A stretch of 5,808 nucleotides of DNA from Verrucomicrobiota bacterium. GTDB taxonomy: Bacteria > Verrucomicrobiota > Kiritimatiellia > Kiritimatiellales > Tichowtungiaceae. Below the pieces are notes generated by a model that made no database searches, was not told the origin of the DNA, and saw only the letters and a program-made list of their open reading frames with translations. The translations under genes and the position numbers were made by a program. Positions 1 through 5,808 of the stretch are shown here, piece after piece. The DNA lies in NCBI GenBank assembly GCA_020853375.1, contig JADYZA010000004.1:1-5808 (forward strand). Direction: 5' to 3'. Position 1 is the stretch's first letter. Each line of letters begins with the position of its first letter.

Positions 1-1740
1 CGGATTATCGAAAAAGAAATTCAGCGCAAAGCCCGCGCGCCGTTTATCACCAGTTCGCTCCAGCAGGCGGCTTCCAGTGTCTGCGGCTTTTCCCCGGCCC
101 GCACGATGAGCATCGCGCAGGCTCTTTACGAAAATGGGCTGATCACCTACATGCGAACGGACTCGTTCAATATCGCCAAGAGCGCGCAGGAAGCCTGTTA
201 CGCATTTGTCACCGCAGAATACGGCGCGGACTATTTGCCGGAGAAGCCAAACTTCTACAAGAGTCGTGGCAATGCGCAGGAAGCGCACGAAGCGATTCGC
301 CCAACCGATGTCACCCAGACTCCGCAGAATCTCTCCAGTCTCAAGCCGGAAGAGCAGAAACTGTATAAACTGATCTGGGAACGTTTCGTCGCCAGCCAGA
401 TGGTGCCGTCGCGTATTGCCCGCCGCACGGCCGAAATTGAAACCAGCGGCGCCAACACCTATCTTTTCCGCGCCACGTCTTCGGAAATTGTTTTCCCCGG
501 CTATATGCGCGCCAGCGGTATCGAGAAAGCTACGGATAAGAAAAACGAGGATGACGAGGACGAGGTTGAAGAAGTCAGACTTCCGCCGCTGACCGAAGGC
601 GAAAAACTCGACTGCGTGGAATGGCTCGGCGAACAGAAGTTCACGAAACCTCCGGCGCGCTACAGCGAGTCAGCGCTCATCCGTGCGCTCGAAGAAAATG
701 GCGTAGGCCGCCCCAGCACGTATGCGCAGACGTTGGCAACGCTGGATAAGCGCGAATATGTCGCCAAAGAAAAACGCTCGCTGGTTCCGACGGAAGCCGG
801 AATGCGTGTGTGTGAATTTCTCGTCGGCGCGCTCGACCCGCTCTTTAACGTCAAGTTCACTGCGGAAATGGAAGAGAAGCTTGACCGGATCGAAGACGGT
901 TCCGTCGAGTGGGCCGACATGATGCAGACGTTCTACACGCAGTTTCTTGAGTGGCTCGAAGGTGCCCGCGATATGGCGGATCCTGTCTCGACCAAGGACA
1001 TTCTCGCCGCGCTGGAGCAGGTCAAGGAATGGAATCCGCCGGTTAAAAACGGACGCCGCACCTATGATGACAGCGAAACGGTGCAGTCGGTGCGCGAAAA
1101 GTTTGCGGCCGACGGGCAGATCACTCAGCGCCAGCAGCAGATGCTTTTTGGGCTGGCCTGCAAATACATCGAGCAGATCGGCGCCGAGCAGGTGAGCGGT
1201 TTGAAGCTTGAAAAACCGGAAGCTCCGCGCACGGACACCCTCCAGAAGCTGGAGTTGCTCCAACATGTTCAGTTCGCGCCGTCCCGCAAGATTGGCAAGC
1301 GCACCTACGATGATAAAAAGTTTTGCGACTCTCTGCGCCAGCAGGTGCAAAACGGTAAGGCGCTCAGCGAACGGCAGATCGCCGCGCTGGATTCCGTGCT
1401 GACCAAATATTCCGATCAGGTTCAAAACTTTGATGAAATTAAGGGCAGTCTGAATATGACGGCGAAGCCGGAAGCGGCGGATGCCGGGCAGACCGGCGCG
1501 CTGCTTGAGTTGCTCAAACCGATTCAGGTGTGGAACCCTCCGGTGATGCGCGGTAAACGCGAATTCAACGATCAGAACTTCTACGAGTCTCTGTCGACCC
1601 AGTTTGCGGCAAAGGGCGCTCTTTCTGACAAGCAGGTGGCCGCACTCAGAAAAATCATCGGACGCTATGCGGCGCAGATTCCGGACTACGACGCGATCCG
1701 CGAGCAGCTCGGTCTTCCCGAACCAAAACAGAAAAAGTAG
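1..1740 (+). CDS. topA: DNA topoisomerase I (type IA), 5'-truncated by the window edge
   Basis: Type IA topoisomerase that relaxes negative supercoils by cutting one strand through a 5'-phosphotyrosine. The frame is open from base 1, so the start and the TOPRIM metal site lie outside; 579 residues are visible. The active-site motif GLITYMRTDS places the catalytic Tyr at visible residue 50 (bases 148-150). Other family blocks follow: AHEAIRPT (95-102), SALIRALEENGVGRPSTYA (224-242) and FTAEMEEKLD (286-295). An acidic stretch lies near residues 180-192. The conserved core ends near residue 325, about where the E. coli core ends relative to its Tyr319. The Cys4 zinc ribbons usual in this family are absent: the tail has only two cysteines. 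Instead it carries three ~65-residue repeats (listed separately). It stops with TAG, 11 bp before xerC, suggesting co-transcription. The ATG at 106 is internal to a conserved block and is not the start. Identity is near certain; the tail's function is unknown. Confidence 0.97.
   Translation, partial: RIIEKEIQRKARAPFITSSLQQAASSVCGFSPARTMSIAQALYENGLITYMRTDSFNIAKSAQEACYAFVTAEYGADYLPEKPNFYKSRGNAQEAHEAIRPTDVTQTPQNLSSLKPEEQKLYKLIWERFVASQMVPSRIARRTAEIETSGANTYLFRATSSEIVFPGYMRASGIEKATDKKNEDDEDEVEEVRLPPLTEGEKLDCVEWLGEQKFTKPPARYSESALIRALEENGVGRPSTYAQTLATLDKREYVAKEKRSLVPTEAGMRVCEFLVGALDPLFNVKFTAEMEEKLDRIEDGSVEWADMMQTFYTQFLEWLEGARDMADPVSTKDILAALEQVKEWNPPVKNGRRTYDDSETVQSVREKFAADGQITQRQQQMLFGLACKYIEQIGAEQVSGLKLEKPEAPRTDTLQKLELLQHVQFAPSRKIGKRTYDDKKFCDSLRQQVQNGKALSERQIAALDSVLTKYSDQVQNFDEIKGSLNMTAKPEAADAGQTGALLELLKPIQVWNPPVMRGKREFNDQNFYESLSTQFAAKGALSDKQVAALRKIIGRYAAQIPDYDAIREQLGLPEPKQKK
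1000..1710 (+). repeat. Three tandem ~65-residue protein repeats forming the TopA C-terminal tail
   Basis: Three related units lie at visible TopA residues about 334-395 (bases 1000-1185), 414-480 (1240-1440) and 501-570 (1501-1710), separated by short linkers rich in Pro, Ala and Glu. Shared positions, in order: a leading LxxL, a Pro-containing turn (WNPPV in units 1 and 3), a basic turn G[KR]R, then [YF][DN]D, a helix with S[LV], then G-x-[LI]-[ST]-x-[RK]-Q, usually an AL pair, a final [KR]Y..Q and [IV]. The pattern suggests a small mostly helical module with a basic hairpin, perhaps DNA-binding; that is inference. The copies have diverged strongly at the DNA level, so the duplication is old. 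I cannot name the domain family. Confidence 0.85.
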
Positions 1741-1751
1741 ATTCATCTGCA

Positions 1752-2705
1752 ATGAACGCAATCGCAGATCCCTGTGTGGGGCATTTTGTTAAATACCTGC
1801 AAGGGGAGAAAAACGCCTCGGAGCATACGGTCAGCAATTACCTGATTGATATCCGGCAGTTCATTGAGCTGATTTGGGGCGACGAGGCGAAGCCGCCCTA
1901 TAGCTGGAAAGAGGCCGACCGCCTCGCCGCCCGCAAGTTTCTGGTTTTTTTCCAGAAGCTGGAAATGGAGCCGACGACGACGGGTCGAAAGCTGTCGGCT
2001 TTGCGGTCGTTTTACAAGTTTCTGGTTCGTGAGGAATATGTTCCGCTCAATCCGTTCAGCGGTTTGCATCTTCCGAAGAAGGGTAGTTATCTGCCCGCAG
2101 TTCTGTCGATGGACGAAGTCGCGCAGTTGCTGGCTGCGCCGCATGCCATGGCGGCGGCGGAAAAGCCGCTGGGCGTGTTTCAGGAATATATGCCGGTACG
2201 CGATACCGCCATTCTTGAAGTCCTTTACAGCACCGGCATGCGTATCGGCGAGCTGGTCGGTATGACCGAAGCTCGGATCGATATTCTTTCCGGCATTATC
2301 AGTGTGCTTGGCAAGGGGAAGAAGGAGCGGCTCTGTCCGCTGGGCCGTCCGGCCGAACGGGCTTTGCAGAACGCACTCTCCATGCGTTCCGAGGTCTGGA
2401 ACTCGCTTGGTATGAAGGGCGACGCGCGGCGGGTGATTTTTCTGAACAAGCACGGCGGGCCGATCACCGCGCGTTCCATTGAGCGAATGCTGAAAACGTA
2501 CGTCGGGTATTGCGGCCTTAAGCCGACGATTTCTCCGCATGCGTTGCGCCATAGTTTTGCCACACACCTGCTGGATAACGGCGCCGATCTGCGCAGCGTG
2601 CAAGAGTTGCTTGGCCACGCCAGCCTGTCGACAACCCAGATTTACACCCACGTATCGGTTGAAAAGCTGAAGAAAGTTTACGAAGAAGCGCATCCGAGGG
2701 CTTAG
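1752..2705 (+). CDS. xerC: Tyrosine recombinase, XerC/XerD type
   Basis: Site-specific recombinase of 317 residues, a little longer than XerC/XerD of E. coli (298). Residues ~8-100 form the N-terminal SAM-like core-binding domain; residues ~115-312 are the catalytic domain. All six catalytic residues are visible: Arg164 (STGMRIGEL), Lys188 (GKGKKER), His263 and Arg266 (HALRHSFATH), His289 (LLGHASLSTTQ) and nucleophile Tyr298 (IYTHV). Their spacing matches XerD, with insertions of 16 residues before the Arg and 3 more before the His. Such proteins act in pairs at dif to resolve chromosome dimers. The start ATG lies 11 bp after the topA stop; no clear Shine-Dalgarno is seen, so translation may depend on topA. 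A topA-xerC neighbourhood also occurs in Firmicutes, favouring the housekeeping enzyme over a phage or integron integrase. XerC versus XerD cannot be settled from sequence alone. It ends with TAG. Confidence 0.93.
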   Translation: MNAIADPCVGHFVKYLQGEKNASEHTVSNYLIDIRQFIELIWGDEAKPPYSWKEADRLAARKFLVFFQKLEMEPTTTGRKLSALRSFYKFLVREEYVPLNPFSGLHLPKKGSYLPAVLSMDEVAQLLAAPHAMAAAEKPLGVFQEYMPVRDTAILEVLYSTGMRIGELVGMTEARIDILSGIISVLGKGKKERLCPLGRPAERALQNALSMRSEVWNSLGMKGDARRVIFLNKHGGPITARSIERMLKTYVGYCGLKPTISPHALRHSFATHLLDNGADLRSVQELLGHASLSTTQIYTHVSVEKLKKVYEEAHPRA

Positions 2706-2708
2706 CCT

Positions 2709-2743
2709 GAAAGATGAGGTGTGAAGGATGAAAGATGAAAAGG
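2709..2743 (+). repeat. Degenerate 7-bp tandem repeat, GAARGAT type, five units
   Basis: Five consecutive heptamers follow the xerC stop by 3 bp. Four approximate GAARGAT and the second (GAGGTGT) is the most diverged. The 10-mer TGAAAGATGA occurs exactly at 2708-2717 and 2729-2738, three heptads apart. The period of 7 is not a multiple of 3 and the block lies between genes, so it is non-coding. The strand is nominal. No function is evident. Confidence 0.7.
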
Positions 2744-2760
2744 GTATTCTTCCAGCCTTT

Positions 2761-2802
2761 GAAAATTGAATATTGAGAATTGAATATTGAGCTTTGAACA
2801 GG
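2761..2802 (+). repeat. Degenerate 7-bp tandem repeat, GAATATT type, about six units
   Basis: A second heptad block with a different A/T-rich unit. The first four units fit GARNATT, and the last two (GAGCTTT, GAACAGG) decay into the kdtA ribosome binding site. A 13-mer, ATTGAATATTGAG, occurs exactly at 2765-2777 and 2779-2791, a 14-bp period (two heptads). It is out of phase with the upstream GAARGAT block and separated from it by about 17 bp. It sits directly in the kdtA leader, so it could influence expression or simply be slippage-generated; the sequence does not decide. Confidence 0.75.
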
Positions 2803-2804
2803 AA
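2800..2804 (+). promoter_or_regulatory. Ribosome binding site of kdtA that fixes its start
   Basis: AGGAA lies 10 nt before ATG 2815. An upstream in-frame TTG at 2794 has no such site before it and would place the Shine-Dalgarno inside the gene. The ATG start also gives a protein of 425 residues beginning with the expected hydrophobic anchor. Confidence 0.65.
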
Positions 2805-2814
2805 CACTCCGCCG

Positions 2815-4092
2815 ATGATTTGGTTTTTCTACAACCTGTTTTTTCCCCTCGCATTTCTTTTGCTCCTGCCGAAGTTTATTTCGCGTATGGCGCGGCGCGG
2901 CGGCTACCGGCGGCATTTCGGTCAGCGGCTGGGAATCTATGACTGCGAAACCGTCGCGCGTCTGGCGGAAGGCCGCCGCATCTGGCTTCATGCCGTGAGT
3001 GTTGGCGAATTATTTGTAGCGCTCCGTTTTATCGAGGAATACCGCAAACAAAATCCGGCATCGCGGTTTGTGCTGAGCACGAACACCTCCACCGGCCACG
3101 CACTGGCGGAGCAGAAGCTTGATGAGCGCGATGTGCTGATCTATTTCCCGGTCGATCTTCCGTTTGTCATGCGCCGCGTGTTCAATCAGATCAACCCGCT
3201 GAAGCTGATTCTGGTCGAGTGCGAGTTCTGGCCGAATCTGGTGCGGCAGGCGCACAGACGCGGGATTCAGGTTGCTTTGATTAACGGGCGCATTTCCGAC
3301 TCATCATTTAAAGGCTACATGGCCCTGCGCCCGTTCACCCGGCGACTGCTCAAACTGATTGATCCGGTTTGCATGCAGGGTCGGCAGGATGCCGAGCGCA
3401 TCATCGCGATGGGCGCTCGGCCCGAAACCGTCAAAACTCCCGGCACCGCAAAATACGACCTGCCGCCGCCCGCCGTTGATGCCGCCGCCGCCGCCCGTGC
3501 CGTGCTTCGCAGTCTATCGGTTCCAGCGAACGCGCTGGTTCTGCTTGGCGGTTCAACCTGGCCGGGCGAAGAGGAGGCGCTTTGTAGAATTTACAAAACA
3601 CTGCGCGAAAAACATCCGGAGCTTTTCCTCGTGCTGGTTCCGCGACATGCCGAACGCCGCAACGACGTGGTGAGTGTTATCCAGTCGCAAGGTTTTTCAT
3701 CCATTCTCCGCAGTCAGCTCAGCGGCGCCGCGGCGAAACCCGACGTTTTGGTGGTGGACACGACCGGCGAACTGATGAGTTTCTATGCCGCTTCCGATGT
3801 GGTGTTTGTCGGCAAGAGCCTTTGCGAACACGGCGGGCAGAACCCGATTGAACCGGCGCTGTTCGGCAAAGCGGTCATCGTTGGCCCGAACATGGAAAAC
3901 TTTCCGGCGGTTATGGATGATTTTCTCGCCGCGAACGCGTTGCGGCAGGTTTCGGATTTCCAAACATTGGAAACAGCTGTTGCCGAACTGCTGGCGGACT
4001 CCGCCGCCCGTGAACAGATCGGGAACGCCGCTCGAGGAGTTATCGAAAGCCGTCGCGGCGTGATTCAGAAAATGGTGGAGCAGGTGGGATGA
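2815..4092 (+). CDS. waaA: 3-deoxy-D-manno-octulosonic acid (Kdo) transferase
   Basis: Also called KdtA. It transfers Kdo from CMP-Kdo to lipid IVA at the cytoplasmic face of the inner membrane, an essential step of lipopolysaccharide assembly. It is 425 residues from ATG 2815, the same length as the E. coli enzyme. Residues 2-19 form the N-terminal membrane anchor. The N-terminal half contains WLHAVSVGE (57-65), whose Glu65 matches the catalytic base described in the Aquifex enzyme, NTSTGH (90-95), YFPVDLP (110-116), ECEFWPN (135-141) and LINGRISDSSF (155-165). The C-terminal GT-B half has GSTWPGEEE (246-254), LVPRHAERR (274-282) and the nucleotide-sugar motif GGQNPIEPALFGK (340-352). No key block is missing. 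Its TGA overlaps the glycerate kinase ATG by 4 bp. Whether it adds one, two or three Kdo residues cannot be read from sequence. Confidence 0.96.
   Translation: MIWFFYNLFFPLAFLLLLPKFISRMARRGGYRRHFGQRLGIYDCETVARLAEGRRIWLHAVSVGELFVALRFIEEYRKQNPASRFVLSTNTSTGHALAEQKLDERDVLIYFPVDLPFVMRRVFNQINPLKLILVECEFWPNLVRQAHRRGIQVALINGRISDSSFKGYMALRPFTRRLLKLIDPVCMQGRQDAERIIAMGARPETVKTPGTAKYDLPPPAVDAAAAARAVLRSLSVPANALVLLGGSTWPGEEEALCRIYKTLREKHPELFLVLVPRHAERRNDVVSVIQSQGFSSILRSQLSGAAAKPDVLVVDTTGELMSFYAASDVVFVGKSLCEHGGQNPIEPALFGKAVIVGPNMENFPAVMDDFLAANALRQVSDFQTLETAVAELLADSAAREQIGNAARGVIESRRGVIQKMVEQVG
4077..4080 (+). promoter_or_regulatory. Ribosome binding site of the glycerate kinase gene, inside kdtA
   Basis: GGAG lies 8 nt before ATG 4089, within the last codons of kdtA. 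Together with the ATGA stop/start overlap (4089-4092) it supports 4089 as the true start and suggests translational coupling to kdtA. Confidence 0.55.
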
Positions 4093-5159
4093 AAATCGTT
4101 CTCTCTTTCGATTCGTTCAAAGGAAATCTTTCTGCGCGCGAGGTTTGCGAAATTGTCCGCGACGGAATCCTGTCGGTGCGTTCGGATGTTGAAACGGTGA
4201 TTCTTCCGATGGCCGATGGCGGAGAAGGGACTGCCGTCGCGATGATGTCCGCTCTTGGCGGCGAATAGATTCCTTTAACCGTCACCGGCCCGCTTCCTTC
4301 GATGAAAGTGAAGGCTGGTTTCGCGTGGCTGGCCGAATCGAAAACAGCGGTTGTTGAAATGGCGGTCGCCAGTGGCTTGCCGCTTTTAAAACCCGAAGAG
4401 CGCAATCCGATGATTGCGACGACCTACGGAACCGGCGAACTGATCAAGGCCGCGGCTGCAAAAGGGGCGCGGAAAATTTTACTGACGGTTGGCGGAAGCG
4501 CAACGGTTGACGGCGGTGTCGGCGCCGCCGAAGCGCTTGGCTGGACGTTTCCAGTGTCTGGGAAAATTGTTCCGCCGAAAAACTTCACGATGCCGGAAGT
4601 CGATGTGCTGTGCGATGTAACCAATCCGCTGTGCGGCCCGAACGGTGCGGCGCAGGTGTATGGTCCGCAAAAGGGAGCCACACCAGAAATGGTTGAAGAG
4701 CTCGATTCCAGACTTCGGAAACTTTCGGAGCGGATTTTCCAAACCTTGGGAAAAAATGTCCGCGATCTGCCGGGCGCAGGCGCGGCGGGCGGTTTGGCCG
4801 CCGGGGCGGTGGCTTTCATGAACGGCAGGCTGGTGCGCGGCGTTGATATGGTGATGTCGACGATCGGTTTAGCCAAAGCCTTGGACGGTGCGGATTGGGT
4901 TTTGACCGGCGAAGGGAAGTTTGATTCGCAGTCGGTACAGGGCAAGGTGGTGGACGGCGTGGCGCGGCTGGCAAAAGAGGCTGGCGCGGAGACGGGTGTG
5001 ATTGCCGGATGCGTACGGCTGAAGGAGCCGGAATGGCGTGCGGCCGGTGTATCGTTTGCGGCGGCGCTTCAAGCGGAAGGAATGAGCACAGAAGAGTCGA
5101 TGCGTCGTAGCCGCGAGCTTCTTTTCGCGGCGGCGGCTTCTTTTGTCCAAGGTTTGTAA
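4089..5159 (+). pseudogene. glxK: Glycerate kinase (type I, GlxK/GarK family) interrupted by one in-frame TAG
   Basis: The enzyme phosphorylates D-glycerate with ATP; GarK/GlxK-type enzymes give 2-phosphoglycerate, feeding glycolysis and PEP. Bases 4089-4265 encode 59 residues with the family N-terminus (SFDSFKGNLSA, LPMADGGEGT), then TAG at 4266. The same frame continues without another stop to TAA 5159 with every later family block: TGPLP, EMAVASGLPL, YGTGELI, GGSATVDGGVGAAEALGW, CDVTNPLCGPNGAAQVYGP, LPGAGAAGGLAAG and DWVLTGEGKFDSQ. Read through, it is 356 residues, close to the usual ~380, with no frameshift or deletion. An open frame beginning at ATG 4302 (285 residues, to 5159) is the likely automatic call, but it lacks the N-terminal active-site segment and has no ribosome binding site. 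A recent nonsense mutation, a base-call error and amber read-through all remain possible. Family assignment is very sure; whether the gene is dead is not. Confidence 0.85.
4266..4268 (+). other. In-frame amber (TAG) codon 60 of the glycerate kinase
   Basis: TAG follows GGC GAA and precedes ATT CCT TTA ACC, in the variable linker between the ADGGEGT block and the VTGPL strand. Bases on both sides fit the family in one frame, so a single substitution (for example from CAG, AAG, GAG or TTG) explains it. Confidence 0.9.
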
Positions 5160-5200
5160 TTGTTGCTTTCCGCGCGCTTGGTGTAGGGTTTCCGGCGAAA

Positions 5201-5206
5201 AGGAAG
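5201..5206 (+). promoter_or_regulatory. Ribosome binding site of the small membrane protein gene
   Basis: AGGAAG lies 6 nt before ATG 5213. This is the clearest Shine-Dalgarno in the window and the main support for a real gene start there. The 53-bp gap after glxK has no convincing terminator and no promoter I can call with confidence. Confidence 0.65.
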
Positions 5207-5212
5207 AACGTT

Positions 5213-5557
5213 ATGTCCTCATCCGATATTTATGAAGTGAAGGAATCTCCTTGGGCGAAAAAGGCGGAAGCCGCCGTTTCTCAACAGCGCAGTCGCCGCC
5301 ATCGGCACGGAAAGAGTTTTGATGAGGCTGTGAATCCCGATCTTGCGCACACGCATCGCCGCCGTAGCCGCAACAGCGGAGTCCGTCGACTTCAGCATCG
5401 GCTGAAAGATCCGAAGTTCAGTAAACGGTTCTGGCTGTCCACGCTTGGAACCGCAGGGTTGATTCTGGTTCTGCTGATCGTCTGGGATTTGTTTTTCCGT
5501 TACCCCAAGGCGCCCGAAGGCCAAACGCCCGGCATTTACCGCGCCACGGTGAAGTGA
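5213..5557 (+). CDS. Small basic single-pass membrane protein, function unknown
   Basis: I do not recognise this 114-residue protein. Residues 1-72 are hydrophilic and very basic, with Arg/His clusters (RSRRHRHGK at 26-34, HTHRRRSR at 46-53). Residues ~73-95 are one strongly hydrophobic segment containing LILVLLIVW, followed by a short ~19-residue tail with Pro and Gly. By the positive-inside rule the N-terminus should be cytoplasmic and the tail periplasmic (inference). There is no cleavable signal peptide, no lipobox and no cysteine. A good ribosome binding site, codon use like its neighbours and a membrane segment intact in this frame support a real gene. The basic part could bind nucleic acid or anionic lipid, but nothing shows this. 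It lies 53 bp after glxK and converges with the next gene, stops 11 bp apart. Confidence 0.72.
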   Translation: MSSSDIYEVKESPWAKKAEAAVSQQRSRRHRHGKSFDEAVNPDLAHTHRRRSRNSGVRRLQHRLKDPKFSKRFWLSTLGTAGLILVLLIVWDLFFRYPKAPEGQTPGIYRATVK

Positions 5558-5568
5558 TTTCCGGAGAA

Positions 5569-5808
5569 TCAGTTCCAGTTTTTGAATAGGTCGTTGAAGA
5601 AGGAATTGGTTTTATTTTTCCATCCAGCCCAGAACGGCGGAGCTTTGCGCGCGTAGGGCGGCGGACTCACTTCGATGTCGGCGGGCTGTCCGCCGGTAAA
5701 CCAGCCTTCACTCATTTGCTGTAAATAAACCGCACGGTATTCCGCGCCTGCCGCCTGATAGATGAAGATGGCGATCAGAACCAGAATATAGTCATGATCG
5801 ATCAGGCC
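5569..5808 (-). CDS. C-terminal end of an unrecognised, probably membrane-associated protein
   Basis: Reading the minus strand from the right edge, one frame is open for 79 codons and ends at TGA (bases 5571-5569). No start is visible, so the gene continues beyond the window. Visible residues ~7-22 (containing YILVLIAIFIY) form a hydrophobic stretch that could be a membrane or buried helix. It is followed by a short segment with AEYRAVYLQQM, a Gly/Pro-rich linker with SPPPY and a tail rich in Trp, Phe and Asn ending KNWN. The composition looks like a real protein and not a shadow, since no gene lies opposite. I cannot assign a family. It is convergent with the small membrane protein gene, with 11 bp between the stops and no T-rich hairpin terminator. 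Confidence 0.6.
   Translation of the reverse strand, partial: GLIDHDYILVLIAIFIYQAAGAEYRAVYLQQMSEGWFTGGQPADIEVSPPPYARKAPPFWAGWKNKTNSFFNDLFKNWN

Noticed and set aside
1240..1254. CTCCAGAAGCTGGAG perfect palindrome in topA
   Set aside because: Explained by the codons for L-Q-K-L-E in the second repeat unit. It lacks the T/A flanks of the two perfect copies in xerC and kdtA.
670..1761. Long minus-strand open frame (363 codons) opposite topA
   Set aside because: Entirely antisense to conserved topoisomerase sequence. The translation is Leu/Arg/His-rich with no recognisable motif, as expected of a shadow frame.
1743..2807. Long minus-strand open frame (354 codons) opposite xerC
   Set aside because: Antisense to a recombinase with full catalytic residues. 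Its N-terminus is only the translated intergenic heptad repeats.
2794..2814. TTG start giving kdtA seven extra residues
   Set aside because: It lies before the AGGAA ribosome binding site, within the decayed heptad repeat, and would add residues before the normal hydrophobic N-terminus.
4302..5159. Independent gene starting at ATG 4302
   Set aside because: No ribosome binding site precedes it, and the missing 59 residues upstream in the same frame carry conserved active-site motifs. It is the downstream half of the interrupted glycerate kinase.
5163..5189. Possible promoter TTGCTT ... TAGGGT before the small membrane protein gene
   Set aside because: The spacing is 15 bp and the -10 matches only three of six positions, too weak to call.
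5554..5571. Small imperfect palindrome around TCCGGA between the convergent stops
   Set aside because: The stem is short with a bulge, has no loop and no T-tract on either side, so it does not support a terminator.

Overview
The window looks like a chromosomal housekeeping segment from a Gram-negative bacterium, about 55-58% GC by eye. A Kdo transferase (kdtA/waaA) implies a lipopolysaccharide outer membrane. The style of the KdtA and glycerate kinase proteins, the weak Shine-Dalgarno use at xerC and the short A/T/G-rich tandem repeats between genes suggest the PVC superphylum (Kiritimatiellota, Lentisphaerota or Verrucomicrobiota). That placement is inference from memory, not a search result.

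Layout: 1-1740 (+) is the C-terminal part of DNA topoisomerase I (topA), entering from the left edge. After the catalytic core it carries three copies of a ~65-residue repeat where zinc ribbons normally sit. 1752-2705 (+) is a XerC/XerD-type tyrosine recombinase with all six catalytic residues, 11 bp after topA. 2706-2814 is a spacer with two blocks of degenerate 7-bp tandem repeats ending at the kdtA ribosome binding site. 2815-4092 (+) is kdtA. 4089-5159 (+) is a type I glycerate kinase (glxK/garK family) that overlaps kdtA by ATGA and is interrupted by one in-frame TAG at 4266. 5213-5557 (+) is an unrecognised small basic single-pass membrane protein with its own good ribosome binding site. 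5569-5808 (-) is the C-terminal end of an unrecognised gene entering from the right, convergent with the previous one and too edge-truncated to show a start.

The four left-hand genes probably form one transcription unit: topA-xerC (chromosome topology and dimer resolution), then kdtA-glxK (lipid A-Kdo assembly and glycerate entry into 2-phosphoglycerate/PEP). The points most worth a second look are the replaced TopA tail, the single amber codon in an otherwise intact glycerate kinase, and the heptad repeats before kdtA. I see no CRISPR array, RNA gene, insertion sequence or obvious foreign island.
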